DNA of 40,233 nucleotides, from positions 1 to 40,233 of the forward strand of contig CAJVPJ010000144.1 in the NCBI GenBank assembly GCA_910592205.1, given 5' to 3'. The stretch is from Paraglomus occultum (Eukaryota; Glomeromycota; Glomeromycetes; Paraglomerales; Paraglomeraceae). Under the pieces are notes generated by a model. It was not told the origin of the DNA. It did not search any database and saw only the letters and a list, made by a program, of their open reading frames with translations. The translations under genes and the position numbers were made by a program. Shown piece after piece: positions 11,622 through 23,245 of the stretch; position 1 is the first letter of the stretch; each line of letters opens with the position of its first letter.

Positions 11622-13520
11622 GGCTGCAAGAGCGTTCAGGTTTCAGAGCAGAGGAAGAATACCCCAAGTCCACCACATCTTCAAATACCATCTCGCATCT
11701 CTCAGTGTCATTGGACGATCATAGCCAAACTTTTCTTCCCCCCAACAAGAACGATTATTAACACGTGTACAATCTGAGCCACAATATGCTTCCCATAGAA
11801 CAATGAATGGGTTTTATTGATAGATCCATTACAAGGAGCGTGGGAATCTAAGATGGTCTACGGATATGGGATAATTGCGCAAAAATAAAGTGATACAATA
11901 GATCTTTATATTTACAGGTAAACTGAATTTTTATGATATAGCAATTTAATACTACCGAATCGGGAATAAGTTTCCACGATGCGTGTAACGGACGCTCGGT
12001 GATTAGATGCGTTTCATTCGAAAGCTAGTATTGCAAGCAGAGAGCAGCATTATTCTAAACCTAATTTGTAGTTCCCATTCCCTGTCACTGCCTTTTATTA
12101 TTAATTAACTGCACTAAACAAGAAATTAGTATACGCTCTCAATCAATGTTTATTTACTCTGTGTCAGTAGCCAAATGCGTAGATGATCTACTAGGATAAT
12201 GGTTTGGGGCTGATTAACTTAATAACCGATGCGACAATCACACAGTCTGTTTGTACTTCTTCAAAATGGTCAAGCTGTTGCTTGGCAAAGAGCTTTTTAT
12301 TTTGAAAGTGGCTATGACTTGCGGTTATAAACATGGCTTACGTAATCGATGTTGAAAATGATCTCTAGCAAGTTCATTCTTTTGATTTGCCCAATTTTTT
12401 TTTTCATGTCATTTTGCCTGTTGTGTAGTTTAACTCTATGCCTTTTTTGGCAGGAGTAAAAAAGGTTATTGATCGATCACTCTGGGCGGCGGAAAGAGGC
12501 TTTTTAGACTTGGTAATGGGAAAAGTAATTGAAGATTAAGTAGATCGGAATCAAAAACAAATACGAGAATTTATTTGTTTATTACTTTTACTAACCCTTT
12601 TAAGTTTGCATGCGAGCTAGAAAAAGCAAGCTTGCCCGTTTACCGAACATCATGTGGGAATATATCGAACAAATCGCTAATTCTAGCTTTTGGGATCAAC
12701 ATGATTCCATAGTTGGAAAATACAGTAGATGAATTAATATATGTACGATACTATTCTCGCGTCCAATTGCAAAAATAGAGTTTATGTTTTGGAAACAGTC
12801 AGTGAAAGTGTCTTTTCCAAAATAAATTGTTTGACGAGCCAGTGGTTCATGAGTTTCTGGTAATGTTGAATGTTAAAGCCTTCGTGATTTAATATCATGT
12901 GATGGTCAATTGTCAATCTTTTTCCTAATCATCGAAGGTAATTCAACCAACCATCGAGGAAGTAGCTAAGGGAGAGATTAGTTGAGATATTAATACAGTG
13001 AACCCTCTCTAAATGCAAGCTATGGTTCAGCTCCAAACTTATTTGACCGATAATGATGAACGGACGTATCTGCCTCGCGCTGACGTTGATAATCATTCCA
13101 TAAACTCGACGACCGATTAGGTTATAAAATGTAGGTAATAGACTTTTTTCGTGCAACTCGCGTATTGCACTTACACTCTTTAGGAACCAGGATAAAGTTC
13201 CGTAGGCGTCTCTTAACGTGATATAAATTTATGCGTGCAACTTAAGCATACTCATTGCAGTCACGTCATTATCATCGCGTAATAAAGCATAATAATAACT
13301 AATATGACAGTTTAATCACCTGACCTATCAGTTGAAAGTCGCGTTTGAATTCCGGACATGTATAATGTGCGTCTCTACATTGTCAAAACCGACTCTGCAT
13401 ACATTATTAAAACGTTTTCACTGAAAAAAACGTTGTAATTCTACGTCAACTATAACCTTTATTGATCTCCAATGTCGACACGATTAATCATAGCACCTTT
13501 TGCATAAAAATTCTTTCGAT
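11622..13520. other. Long intergenic region upstream of the metacaspase
   Basis: This is about 1.9 kb separating two genes on the same strand. It should include the metacaspase promoter and the IND1 3' region. Short open frames (for example 12929-13156) show no domain or splice continuity, and I see no RNA gene or repeat. Confidence 0.45.
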
Positions 13521-14976
13521 TCAAAAGGCTTTTAGATTTTTCACCACTTTTGCTGTAATGTCTTTGTAAGCCTTTGCCTGTGCACTTTCAGGTTTTGCAA
13601 CGACAATGGGTTTACCTTGATCAGACAATTTACAGACATCAACGTCCAGAGGAATATCGCCGAGAAATTCATATCCGAGTTGTTCAGACATTCTCCGAGC
13701 TCCCTCTGCGCCAAATATGTGAGTTTCATGGGTGCAATGAGGACATACAAACGTTGACATGTTCTGAATTATGCCCAAAACCTATTCAGAGTAGAAAATA
13801 GCTTGTTAAGAGATAATTCTGTGCTATACCAATAATTAATGCAAAATGTATTTGTGATTTCATTAATACGCTTGTTTGTTAACTTACTGGTACATTCACG
13901 CTCTTGAACATGTTTGCTCCTTTTACTGCATCAGCAAGTGCAAGTTCCTGCGGTGTAGATACAATAACGGCCCCTTATGGAAAATTTTTATTAGTAACTG
14001 ATCACTTCTTTTGCAAAAAAAACTTCTATTTTGCTCACCAGTCATCTCCACTTGTTGTGTTAAAGTCAGTTGCACGTCTCCTGTTCCCGGTGGTAAATCA
14101 ATCACAAGCACATCCAATTGTCCCCAATGTACTTGGTAAATCAACTGTTGTAAGGCTTTCATTACCTTGAGCAAAAGGACAATGTTAATTAATGTGAACA
14201 AAGATTAATACGAAAAAAAAAAATCTTACATACCATTAAACCTCTCCATACTACAGGCGATTCTTCTGGTATCAAAAATCCGAGCGACATACACTTAATT
14301 CCATAGTTCATGAGTGGAATAAGCTGATTACCTGTTCCATAATATGTAAATCAGTAAAAAATTAATATATATTGCCAAACCACAATATATATACTCACCC
14401 GACTCGGTTAATTCAGGCTTACCCGTAAGATTCATAAGCCTAGGAATCGATGGGCCAAAGATATCCGCATCCAATATACCTACACGCTTTTTCATACTCG
14501 CGATAGCAAGAGACAGGTTCACTTTAATCAGGTCAGCAGTGGGAGAGAACAAGAAAGGAGGGTGTCGTCTGTTAAATAATCAGCAAGGATTGAATAAACC
14601 CTCAAGCGAAAATTGTTATTATGAAACAATTGACCACACAACTCACCGCTAGTGGTGGACTTGCCAACCCCGCCTTTTCCAGACGCGACAGCAATTACAT
14701 TGGTAACACCCGGTATTGGCTTTTTGGTAGGAAGTCCTCTCTGTGCTCGAGGGATACGTGGACCTGATGGTGATTCCGCGTTCTGAATTTGGGGCAATGT
14801 GAGGAAAAAAATGTCAAACGCCGGGTAAAAAATTTATAAAATGCAATCAACGTTTCACACAACTTTGGAAGTTGTGGTAATACCAATTCAAACAAGAAGC
14901 TTGTCGATTTCAATCCGCGGAAGGAAACGGGAGGTACTAGTCGAAGCGAGCGGACTGTTGGCGCGAATAACGACAT
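13521..14976 (-). CDS. IND1: Mitochondrial Fe-S carrier P-loop ATPase (Ind1/NUBPL family)
   Basis: Seven exons: 14976-14884, 14782-14647, 14521-14399, 14331-14234, 14165-14039, 13973-13888 and 13781-13521; 924 bases, 307 residues. The N-terminus ([16 protein letters not shown]) is basic and hydroxylated without acids, consistent with mitochondrial import. [10 protein letters not shown] (residues 65-74) is the deviant Walker A of the Mrp/NBP35 group, followed by [13 protein letters not shown] and [10 protein letters not shown]. The CPHC motif (Cys234, Cys237) is the bridging Fe-S ligand pair. Ind1 proteins insert Fe-S clusters into respiratory complex I, so the gene implies that this organism has complex I. 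The end of exon 1 is the least certain boundary (donor GTATTA). Cytosolic Nbp35/Cfd1 is less likely given the leader and the close match to Ind1 order. Confidence 0.93.
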
Positions 14977-15277
14977 GCTGTATGATGAAAGTAAGGTTCA
15001 AGTAGTGTCGGACTAGTAACTAGAATAATATATTGAAAGGCTATGGTGTGTTGGAAAAAGCGGATTATCAAAGTTTGTCTGATTTGTTTGTTTCGGTAAT
15101 TTTTTGCCTTATACTGAATATAATGCATTTGAACGTTGCAACGATTTAAACAACTAGTCGATCTTGTATGTATTTGTTTGATTAAAAGCTTTAGGATTAC
15201 ATCTGATAATAACGATAAATTATGAATAGACTCGCGTTCAAATTTCTCAAGCGAATATTATACAATGCCAATAGCTA
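14977..15277. other. Short spacer between IND1 and RIO1
   Basis: This 301-base AT-rich spacer sits between two genes read in the same direction. It must hold the RIO1 3' end and the IND1 promoter. I see no other element. Confidence 0.5.
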
Positions 15278-17278
15278 TCAACCATTTCTTTTAGACGTTG
15301 CTTTGATTTTTCTTTTTTTAACAGCTTTGGGCATTTTGTTTTTTCGTCGTTCACGAGCTTCTTCTTTAGAGGCCTTTTTACGTTCCTTAACGGGGACAAA
15401 AAGATTGGTATCACCTTTGAGAATGCATCTTCAACTAACCAGAACATAATAACTCACTCTCTTGGCTTCTTTGTCTTCATGTCTCTTTCCTCTTGGTGTT
15501 TTCTTTGTTATTCGTTCGTGGTCATCATCCTGCTCTTCATCCTCATCATTACTATCCTCAGCGCTATTTTCTTCTTCAGAGTTGCTCTCGCTTCCTTCTT
15601 CACTGTTCTCTGAAACTTCATTCTCTTCGAGCATCCCGGCCTCTGCCATTTCCTTGGCAGTTTTCTTATCGAATATGGATAAACCCATCAATCTACGATA
15701 TATAAGCTATGCAAAATAATATTCATTAGTAGAGCTTAGGGTTGTAAAGAACTACTCATATCGCATTTTTATGTAAAACAATTTTACTTCATCTTCATCA
15801 TCCTCAGGCACTTTGAAAGCGTCTCTTTCTGCGTCCAATATTTCAACCATTGTTCGCGGTATGTAAGCATTCTTGAACACCTCTTCTTCGACTTCTTCTA
15901 GATTCTGTCGATCGATCTTTTGTTCGTGGGTCAAGTCTACGTCTGGTTCTTGTAGTAGTTTTTCTTGTATCTTTTATGGCGAATACCACAAAAAAGCGAA
16001 AGTATCGGTTCATACATGCAATCAACCTTGAACTTTTCCTCAACAGCAGCACTGAAATCATGATCAACAAACCTTGTCCAACTCCTCCTCCATTTCCTTT
16101 TCTTCAAAACCAAAACTCAAATCTGTGATAAAATCAAATAACTGCCGAATGCTCATCACTCTTACATGTTTCTTTTTGAAAAAATCAGTAATGTTGGCGC
16201 AATCCTTTCGTAGGAAATCCAGTGCATATGGATGGTCATGCTCCACCGATTGAGAAACGTCGATAATGTATAGCTTACGAGAGTTATATCTGCATGCGGT
16301 AAAGGAAGTGTTAAAGAGGACCGATTACTTTGATGATAGTTTAGTGACAAACACTGACGGTACAACTTACAAGAGGTTATATTCGCTCAAGTCAGCATGG
16401 ACTAAGCGACATTTGTGAAACATTATTCGCATGTATTTTATTAATTGATAATACAGCTCGGGATACTTTGCCGCTCCGATATTCGCATCTTTTAGCCTCG
16501 GGTATGCCCTGTATACTCATGGTTCAGTCTTTTTGATTTCCTGTTTCCCAATTAATCCCCTGTCTATCGCTATCGCCAAAATCGCAAATCGCAAGTTCAA
16601 AATACTTTCGAATCTCTACTCACCATCCGCGCTCGTTACCGAGAAAACCCATAACAAGCACGTGCATTTTTAAACAAATAGGTTCCGGACACGGTATTCC
16701 AGCCTGCTGGAGTCTTTTCAGGTTTCGCATCTCCTTCTCTGCCCATAATTTCACCATTTTACGAGGATTATGTTTGCTGTATCCATGACGAAATCTGAAT
16801 TCGCCTGTGACATATCTGTCGCGGTCTTTAAAAATTAGAATCGAAGTCTTGTAAACTTTTATTGCCCTTGCGCTTGCATCACTCGTTGCGTAGTATACAT
16901 TAGCCTTTTTTTGTTAACAAGCTAAAGGTTAATGATAATGAATATCCGAGTAAATTGATTAACAGGCCACACTACCTCTTTCCCGGTACTGATACAGCCA
17001 TGTATTTCGGAAATAACGTTCTGATTGATAAGCCGCAATAATATTATACGTGTTCGTGGGTCCAACACTTGTTCTGCTGTTGCTCGATCTGATTTATCTG
17101 TAAATTTCTGTCTTTGATTAACGAGAACAAGTGTCAACAAAACCCTATATAGTATAAAGCATGATTGTATATATCTAGTTAATTCTTACTTGTCGCCTTG
17201 TCTCTTCTTATCACTTAGTTTGATGTCGTTTATAACAGATACTGCCAATTGTGTCTCAATATCTTCGTGATCTGCCAT
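15278..17278 (-). CDS. RIO1: Atypical protein kinase/ATPase Rio1
   Basis: Eight exons: 17278-17190, 17111-16976, 16904-16624, 16508-16371, 16289-16073, 15970-15788, 15706-15458 and 15385-15278; 1401 bases, 466 residues. Motifs run in family order: [17 protein letters not shown], the ATP loop STGKEANVYYA, catalytic [12 protein letters not shown] (Asp208), metal-binding [13 protein letters not shown] (Asp225), [14 protein letters not shown], then a long acidic Ser/Glu/Asp stretch and a basic tail ([13 protein letters not shown]). Rio1 acts in the cytoplasm in the last steps of 40S subunit maturation. The exon 2 acceptor is ambiguous: TCAAAG before 17111 or TATATAG before 17144 both keep the frame and differ by 11 residues. 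The acidic tail is typical of the family. Confidence 0.95.
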
Positions 17279-17757
17279 GTTGGTTAGCAGAAACTCAAAA
17301 AAATTAATCAGCCACGAGCCAAAAATGTCGATCGTCATGAAAATGACGTACCATTTTTAATCAGGAGTTACCAAAAATGACTATAATTATAAGATATAAC
17401 ATTCGAATTTTCTCAATTAATATGCAACTTGGCAATTGTTCCAACATCTATCGTGATTAATGTGTTGAAGCACATACGCTAATGCAATTAGTTACGCAAG
17501 TGTCAATTTGAATTACGCTCTACTTTCTGATAACTTCAGATGTTGATGTTTCTTTTCTTGACGGTTTAACTTAATCCGTATGATAATGTGCGTGTAATGA
17601 TCCGATGGCAGGAATTAGTACATTATTGGATTAACCACGAACGTTTCGATCGTAATAAGACTTTATTTCAAAACTAACCATGCCAATTACAGTTATAATA
17701 ATACCTATATATGTACTGTATTTATGAGATTGAACATATTGTCAGTGCTTTTTATTA
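17279..17757. other. Spacer upstream of RIO1
   Basis: This 479-base AT-rich stretch should carry the RIO1 promoter and the 3' untranslated region of the next minus-strand gene. No other feature is seen. Confidence 0.5.
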
Positions 17758-19315
17758 TCAAAAGCCCATTCCCTCTCTGTTGGTTATTGCGGTAATAAGC
17801 AATATTGATTGGTCAGTAAGGTATTTGGCTCTCAATCGCGCTCTCAATAATTCATTCTCACATTCGCGTTTAATGTAACTCAAACATTCCATGTCATTTG
17901 GCTGTAAAAAAATACCGCTTTGGTCATTTAGCAACTCATCGATGTTGTCAACGACTTCAATGAGTTGCTCATCCAGCGACAGAGATTCTTGAGACAATTC
18001 ACGTGTTTGCGGAGCGCGTTGATAACGGTTCGATTGGTCTATTCTCTCGGCTTTCTTTTCGTTCTCGGTGTTGGCTAATAAACTGCCTGTGTTAACAGTA
18101 TACACTTTGCACGAATCAATTGCTCCAACCAATTTAGACATGCAGTGCTAGAACGTAAAATCAAATCGTTTAGTTTATAAATGCATTTTTCAGATGACTT
18201 GATATAAGTTTTGAGCCTACCTTATCCTGAAGCGGATCAAGGCTTTTAATCAACGTTCCTTGAATTTTTAACAAACGCTGTAAAATATTTTCCGCACCGT
18301 CGAATGGGATATTCTCTATTAAATACTCTACTTTGAGTCTGGCACCTTCCCTATTTTCCAGTCTTTGTTCATTAAAATATAGTAGCAGTTCGAACAGCTC
18401 GTGAACTAACTGATAGTAGGAAGGTTCATCATTGAGCATTTTCCAGAAAGTTTGCAATTTAACTGCAACATACAAGGATCTTATTTTGATGCTTTCTAGT
18501 CTTTTTATAACATTATTTAAAACGTCAACTATGAGTTGCTTAAAGTGTGAAAAGTCGTCTTGCCATTTCAGGGAAATCTCAACAAGAACGAGACAAGTGC
18601 TCTCGTTTGGACTCCTCGCAATGTTGTATTCCTGAGTTGCACTAAGGCGTAATATCATCCTGTCTGTGTCTTTTTTAAGCTGCTTTATCTTTAACGCGAC
18701 CGTGCTACTATTGTCCCACAAATTTGATGCGATTTTATCTTTCTGGAAGACGTCTCTATAAACTGTCTGTAATGATAGACGAATACCAGATAAATATTCG
18801 GAAATTAATGTATACTGAAGCCTCTTTCCGACTGGCGGCTGACTCATTTCTCTCAGCAGGGCATAATGTTTAACCAACACCTTGGCAACTCTCGCAACTA
18901 CGTGTGCGCACGATAGAGGATTGGCGAACATCTTAGTAAAAATTTTCCAAAAGTCTATTACGCATTTAGTTAATTGGTCTTTGTCGTCTCTCACAAGATT
19001 CATTTTAAAAAGTTGCATCTCATCACGTCTCTCCTCCAGCTGAACTTTAACACTCAGTCTGTCAATAAAGTTGACAATGTCTTTCGTATACGATACCTGG
19101 CTTCGATTCGTGCGTTCAGTATGAAAGACATGACCTTTATTGACGCTTTGGATCGACGCTTTGCTTAGATTGATATGTTTTATGAGTGAAATATGAATTT
19201 GTTTAATTACGTTTTTGCATTCGCCCCATAATCTGTGAAAATTAAATTGTACTATATTGACACGCTTAGCAAGACCTTTAATAAAAATTTGACAATAGCG
19301 CTTGAAACCATCCAT
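17758..19315 (-). CDS. Unrecognised 494-residue, mostly helical protein
   Basis: Two exons, 19315-18221 (365 codons) and 18147-17758 (130 codons including the stop), are joined by a 73-base GT-AG intron (GTAGGC ... TTCTAG) that keeps the frame; 494 residues. The long open frame and the good splice fit make it a real gene. The protein is rich in Leu, Ile, Lys and Asn, has no signal peptide or clear membrane span, and reads as a chain of amphipathic helices. The C-terminal part has an acidic stretch (SLDEQLIEVVDNIDELLNDQ). I recognise no catalytic motif, repeat family or named domain. A scaffold or complex subunit is a guess from helicity only. Confidence 0.8.
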
Positions 19316-19345
19316 ATGTTTTGTGTGTAAATAATAAGAAGTGAC

Positions 19346-19579
19346 ATGAACGCTGCTGAAGAGCTTGAGGCTTTAATGTCTCTCGACGTATTATCATCTC
19401 GGGCGTTGAAGACAATAAGTGTTATGTCTTATCAAACAATACATAAATCTTCTTATCACAGGACTTGTATTGTGAGGAAGGGGCTATTGTTAGAGATATT
19501 CTTGAGATTACATCTTGTGTTTAAACAACACGAGCAAGTCACGAGAATATTAGTAAATGATATTTTATATCAACATTAG
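19346..19579 (+). CDS. Hypothetical 77-residue ORF, head to head with the unknown gene
   Basis: The frame runs from ATG 19346 to TAG at 19577-19579. It begins with an acidic helix-like segment (MNAAEELEALMSL) and continues with a basic, leucine-rich segment. Its ATG lies only 30 bases from the divergent start of the 494-residue gene, which leaves no room for two separate 5' leaders. So either transcripts overlap, or one start is wrong, or this is a chance frame. No family recognised. Confidence 0.3.
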   Translation: MNAAEELEALMSLDVLSSRALKTISVMSYQTIHKSSYHRTCIVRKGLLLEIFLRLHLVFKQHEQVTRILVNDILYQH

Positions 19580-20234
19580 AAATATTTGATGAAATATTGT
19601 TCACGTAAATTATTGTTGCTTTCTTTTTCGTATTTACACTGTAACAATGGTTAATTGTCTCGTTATGAAATAACCGGTTTGGTTGAAAGGGAAAACACCA
19701 TCATCACATTATCAACCAGCTTGTCGCTTTTGAGATAAATAATTTTAAATCTGTCACGAGCCGGAAATGTTGGTCGAATCTTACCGTGCATCTTCAAATA
19801 AGTTTATACTTTTAAGCAAACTGTAATCTTGATTTCGAATTGGAATCTGCGTTTGGCTAGCGAAACACCCCATACTTGATGACTTAAATCTAAGAATTCC
19901 GATGGCATTCTCGCATAATATACTGTACCAATTATTGACTTAGTAATCTTAATATACTATCCCATCCTATCAATCATCATCATTTCTTTGACAAAGGCAT
20001 GTAGCTTGTCAAGTTTGTAAAATCCCTCTCCCTCAATCTGTGGGTATGTTGTTTATTAATTTGTACTAAAATATGTTGAATCGCATATCGAATGCTCGAA
20101 ACTCGTAATCATTAAATTCGTAACAGGTCATGTGAAAGGATCAATAATAATAAGATTATCACCGATTGTTGGCCACGTGATGCACACGCAGTTGGAATAT
20201 AACCAGTTTTAACTTCGCTCCGAATTGACACATA
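19580..20234. other. Spacer upstream of CSN1
   Basis: This 655-base AT-rich region should contain the CSN1 promoter. I see no coding exon, RNA or repeat in it. Confidence 0.45.
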
Positions 20235-22063
20235 ATGGAAGAGACGCAGGGAAATAAAAATCGTAAAATAGAAACAGTTGTTGAGACGCCCAATAATTTA
20301 GACTTGGAGTCTTACATAGCAAACTACAAAGGCAAGACAGTAGAACTTTTCATACGAGTGCAAATGATACTATTCTGACCGTTACATTTCTCTTAGGACA
20401 TACAAAGGTCGATCGTCTTCTCTTCATAGGAAAGCGATGTCCATCTCTTCAAATAGATGCCTATAAACTCGCCTTGGCCGAATTACACAGAAACTCATTA
20501 GATCATAATAAATACCTCACTACAGCCGCTAATTTAAATGAAATACTTAGTTCGCAAGGAAAACCTCTGTATCAACTCGACTCGAGATGGGTCGATACGG
20601 CACAGAAACGAGCCAAGGCAAATTTAGAGAGATTGGAAGGAGAGTTGAAGACCTACAAGAATAATTTAATAAAAGAGAGTATAAGGGTACTGTGGATCAT
20701 TTCTTTTGGATCTTATTGATCTTGACAGTTAGTTCCTCCCTGCTTACTCCTCTCACTTTTCTCTCTCTTTTACGTATAGATGGGACATAATGACTTGGGT
20801 GATCATCATTACGAATGTGGCAATTTGACGGGTGCATTGAAATGCTACTCTCGAACGCGCGATTACTGTGCACAGACCAACCATATCATAGACATGTGTT
20901 TGAATGTCATCAAAGTCTCTATAGAACTGGGCAATTACTCGCATGTACACAGTTATGTGATCAAAGCGGAAACGACCCCGGATCTTCCAAATGCCGTGCA
21001 AGCAAAGCTAAAAGTGGCTGCTGCGTTGGCAAATCTCGACAGCAACAAATACAAAATCGCGGCTCGAAATTTCTTAGAGACTAGTTTTGAATTAGGAAAC
21101 AATTATTCAGAGGTTATTATTCACCAAAATACCCTATGATTTGATTGTATATTATAATTCTCAAATTAATTAATTAATTATTTATTTATATTAAAGGTTG
21201 TTGCACCAAACGATGTAGCAGTTTATGGTGGCCTATGTGCACTTGCTTCGTTTGATCGAACGGAGCTCAAGAGCAAAGTCATTGATAATAATGAATTCAA
21301 GCAATTTCTTGAACTCGAGCCTCATATTCGCGAATTAATTCACGGATTTTATAATTCAAAGTACTCAGTAGTACTTGACATTATGGAAAAGTGGAAGGTA
21401 ACACTATATTGTCTTGATGAAGTTATTCGAAAGTGCTTTCCTGATAGTTTATTTCCTTCTCTCTATAGAATGATTATCTTCTAGACATGCATTTACACAA
21501 TCATGTACAGACGCTGTACGATAATATTCGTAAGAAAGCTTTAGTACAGTATTTTAGCCCTTTCTTGACAGTAGATATGAACAAGATGGCCCGGTCTTTT
21601 TCAACGACGGTACCAGCGCTAGAAAAAGAGCTTGCAAAATTGATTACTACTGGTCACATTCAAGCAAGGATTGATAGTCACAATAAGGTATTTTCGTGCG
21701 CGCGATGTATGCGGTCGTTAACAGATTGTCCAAGTGGCAGTGAGCGAGATAACCAAACCTATCCATTTTTTTCAGATTTTATGTGCGAAGCAGCAAGATC
21801 AACGCAGCAACATATTTATAAAGTCACTTCGTATGGGAAATGAGTATGAGAGTAACACCAATGCGATGCTTTTGCGGATGAACCTCCTGAAGTCTAACCT
21901 TGTTGTTACAAGGGAATCAAGGTAATATTGTCTAATTTCTCAATAGCCAGCTATATTGAGTGCTCTTAATCATTATATCACACTCACCGGCTTATATTCA
22001 CTATGTAGAATACCGGAAGATAAAGTTGGAGGAGGCCTCAGCGCGTCTGCGAGAGTCATTTGA
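20235..22063 (+). CDS. CSN1: COP9 signalosome subunit 1 (PCI-domain protein)
   Basis: Seven exons: 20235-20331, 20397-20686, 20780-21112, 21197-21397, 21469-21687, 21776-21921 and 22009-22063; 1341 bases, 446 residues, within the family range. The N-terminus has [20 protein letters not shown] and [13 protein letters not shown]. The TPR-like part contains [20 protein letters not shown] and [20 protein letters not shown], which are diagnostic for CSN1. The PCI part follows in exons 4-6 ([18 protein letters not shown], then the winged helix with [20 protein letters not shown]). The COP9 complex removes NEDD8 from cullins and so regulates cullin-RING ubiquitin ligases. Intron 1 uses a GC donor (AAAG then GCAAGA); a nearby GT gives the wrong frame. 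The proteasome paralogue Rpn7 is the closest alternative but fits these motifs less well. Confidence 0.93.
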
Positions 22064-22211
22064 TGTTTATACATTACTCCATAAGTACATATGCGATTAC
22101 ATCCTATTATACTAAATTGTATTATTTTACTAAATGCTTATAGATAAAAGACTCGGAAATAAACACATCATTCCAGAATCAGTGTTGCACACGAAAATGC
22201 CTTTACAAATG

Positions 22212-22820
22212 CTAATGTACATTCAACTCGTGAAGAATTTTGTTTGCTCCTGCAACAATCAGACGATGTTCTACAGAATGTATACGTGTTTGTAAATCGT
22301 CTAACGTGTCTGTCTCTAATATAGCAACTTCTTCAGACACAATCAGTTCACCACTGTCGACCTCGGGGATAACCTTATGAACCATCACCCCGGTTTTTTG
22401 TATCTCGCCTCGTTTGTAGGCCTCGTATGCACGTCTTATTGCATCAGTCCCGTTAAATTGACCCGGGAGAGCAGGGTGCAAATTAATGACGTTTTTTGGC
22501 GCGAAATGGTCCAGGAATTCACTGGAAAGTATCAGCATCCATCCTGCGAGAACTATCAGGTCCGGTTCGTAGACTTTTATTTTTGCAGCCAAGTCGATAT
22601 CGTATTCTATTCGTGATTTCCCCGCGTCTCTGTATGCTTGTAGCGGAAACACTAAAGTAGGGATGTTTGCTGCTTCTGCACGCTTTAAACCATATGCAGT
22701 GGCCTTGCTCGAAACTACCAGAGTTATGGTTGCTTTCAGAGTTCCGTTCTCAGTGGCATCGATAAGAGCCTGAAGATTGGAACCGTAACCTGATATCAGC
22801 ACAACAATTCGCGGCAACAT
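22212..22820 (-). CDS. ADE8: Phosphoribosylglycinamide formyltransferase (GAR transformylase)
   Basis: A single exon of 202 residues, the usual length for the monofunctional enzyme. The phosphate-binding loop SGYGSNLQALI is at residues 10-20. The catalytic triad is visible as Asn113 and His115 in INLHPALPG and Asp155 in PEVDSGELI. The enzyme transfers a formyl group from 10-formyltetrahydrofolate to GAR in step three of de novo purine synthesis, in the cytosol. It is the only confident intronless gene in the window. It is convergent with CSN1 (149 bases apart) and divergent from IMP3. Confidence 0.97.
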   Translation of the reverse strand: MLPRIVVLISGYGSNLQALIDATENGTLKATITLVVSSKATAYGLKRAEAANIPTLVFPLQAYRDAGKSRIEYDIDLAAKIKVYEPDLIVLAGWMLILSSEFLDHFAPKNVINLHPALPGQFNGTDAIRRAYEAYKRGEIQKTGVMVHKVIPEVDSGELIVSEEVAILETDTLDDLQTRIHSVEHRLIVAGANKILHELNVH

Positions 22821-23245
22821 CGTATCAGCGCGGCAAGTCTTTTTGAGTCACCTTTTAATAAATTAAAACAAGTTTTGTTGCAGGAGCGTGATTTCTGTAT
22901 TACCAATGCCGCCAGTTAAAATCTTCTATAAAGTCAATAATATGCGTATAAAACTGCATTCTAATTCTAATTTTGCCTTGATTACATACTAATACGGTCC
23001 CCCAACATAAGGAAACCCTCTGTAAAGGAACAACCTTCATAAAAACATTTTATGAATCTGACTTATTGTAAATAAATAAACTGAACGCCTCACCTCGGAG
23101 ACCGTATTGATCACATGACTGGCTGGGAAGTTGACTGTATTTCTGCAGAAATAGTTTTAAATCTTAAAATAGATCAGCAAGTAACGAAGGCAAAAAGTTT
23201 AGCGATCCGAGCTTTAAACATACTTTGAAGCAATAACAGTAAGCA
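22821..23245. promoter_or_regulatory. Shared divergent promoter region of ADE8 and IMP3
   Basis: This 425-base gap separates the two divergent start codons, so it must hold both promoters. It is AT-rich. I do not recognise a specific binding site, and no coding sequence is seen. Confidence 0.4.

Noticed and set aside
15386-15420. RIO1 last exon beginning at the CAAAG near 15414, which would add about 11 residues ([10 protein letters not shown])
   Set aside because: It breaks the frame with the preceding exon; the acceptor GTTAAG before 15385 keeps the frame and gives the family sequence.
15462-15719. Plus-strand Ser-rich open frame opposite RIO1
   Set aside because: It is the antisense shadow of the acidic Glu/Asp/Ser tail of RIO1.
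16020-16073. Apparent frameshift in RIO1 after EELDK (continuing as [14 protein letters not shown])
   Set aside because: A GT-AG intron from 16072 to 15971 joins EELDK to [13 protein letters not shown] in frame, so no frameshift is needed.
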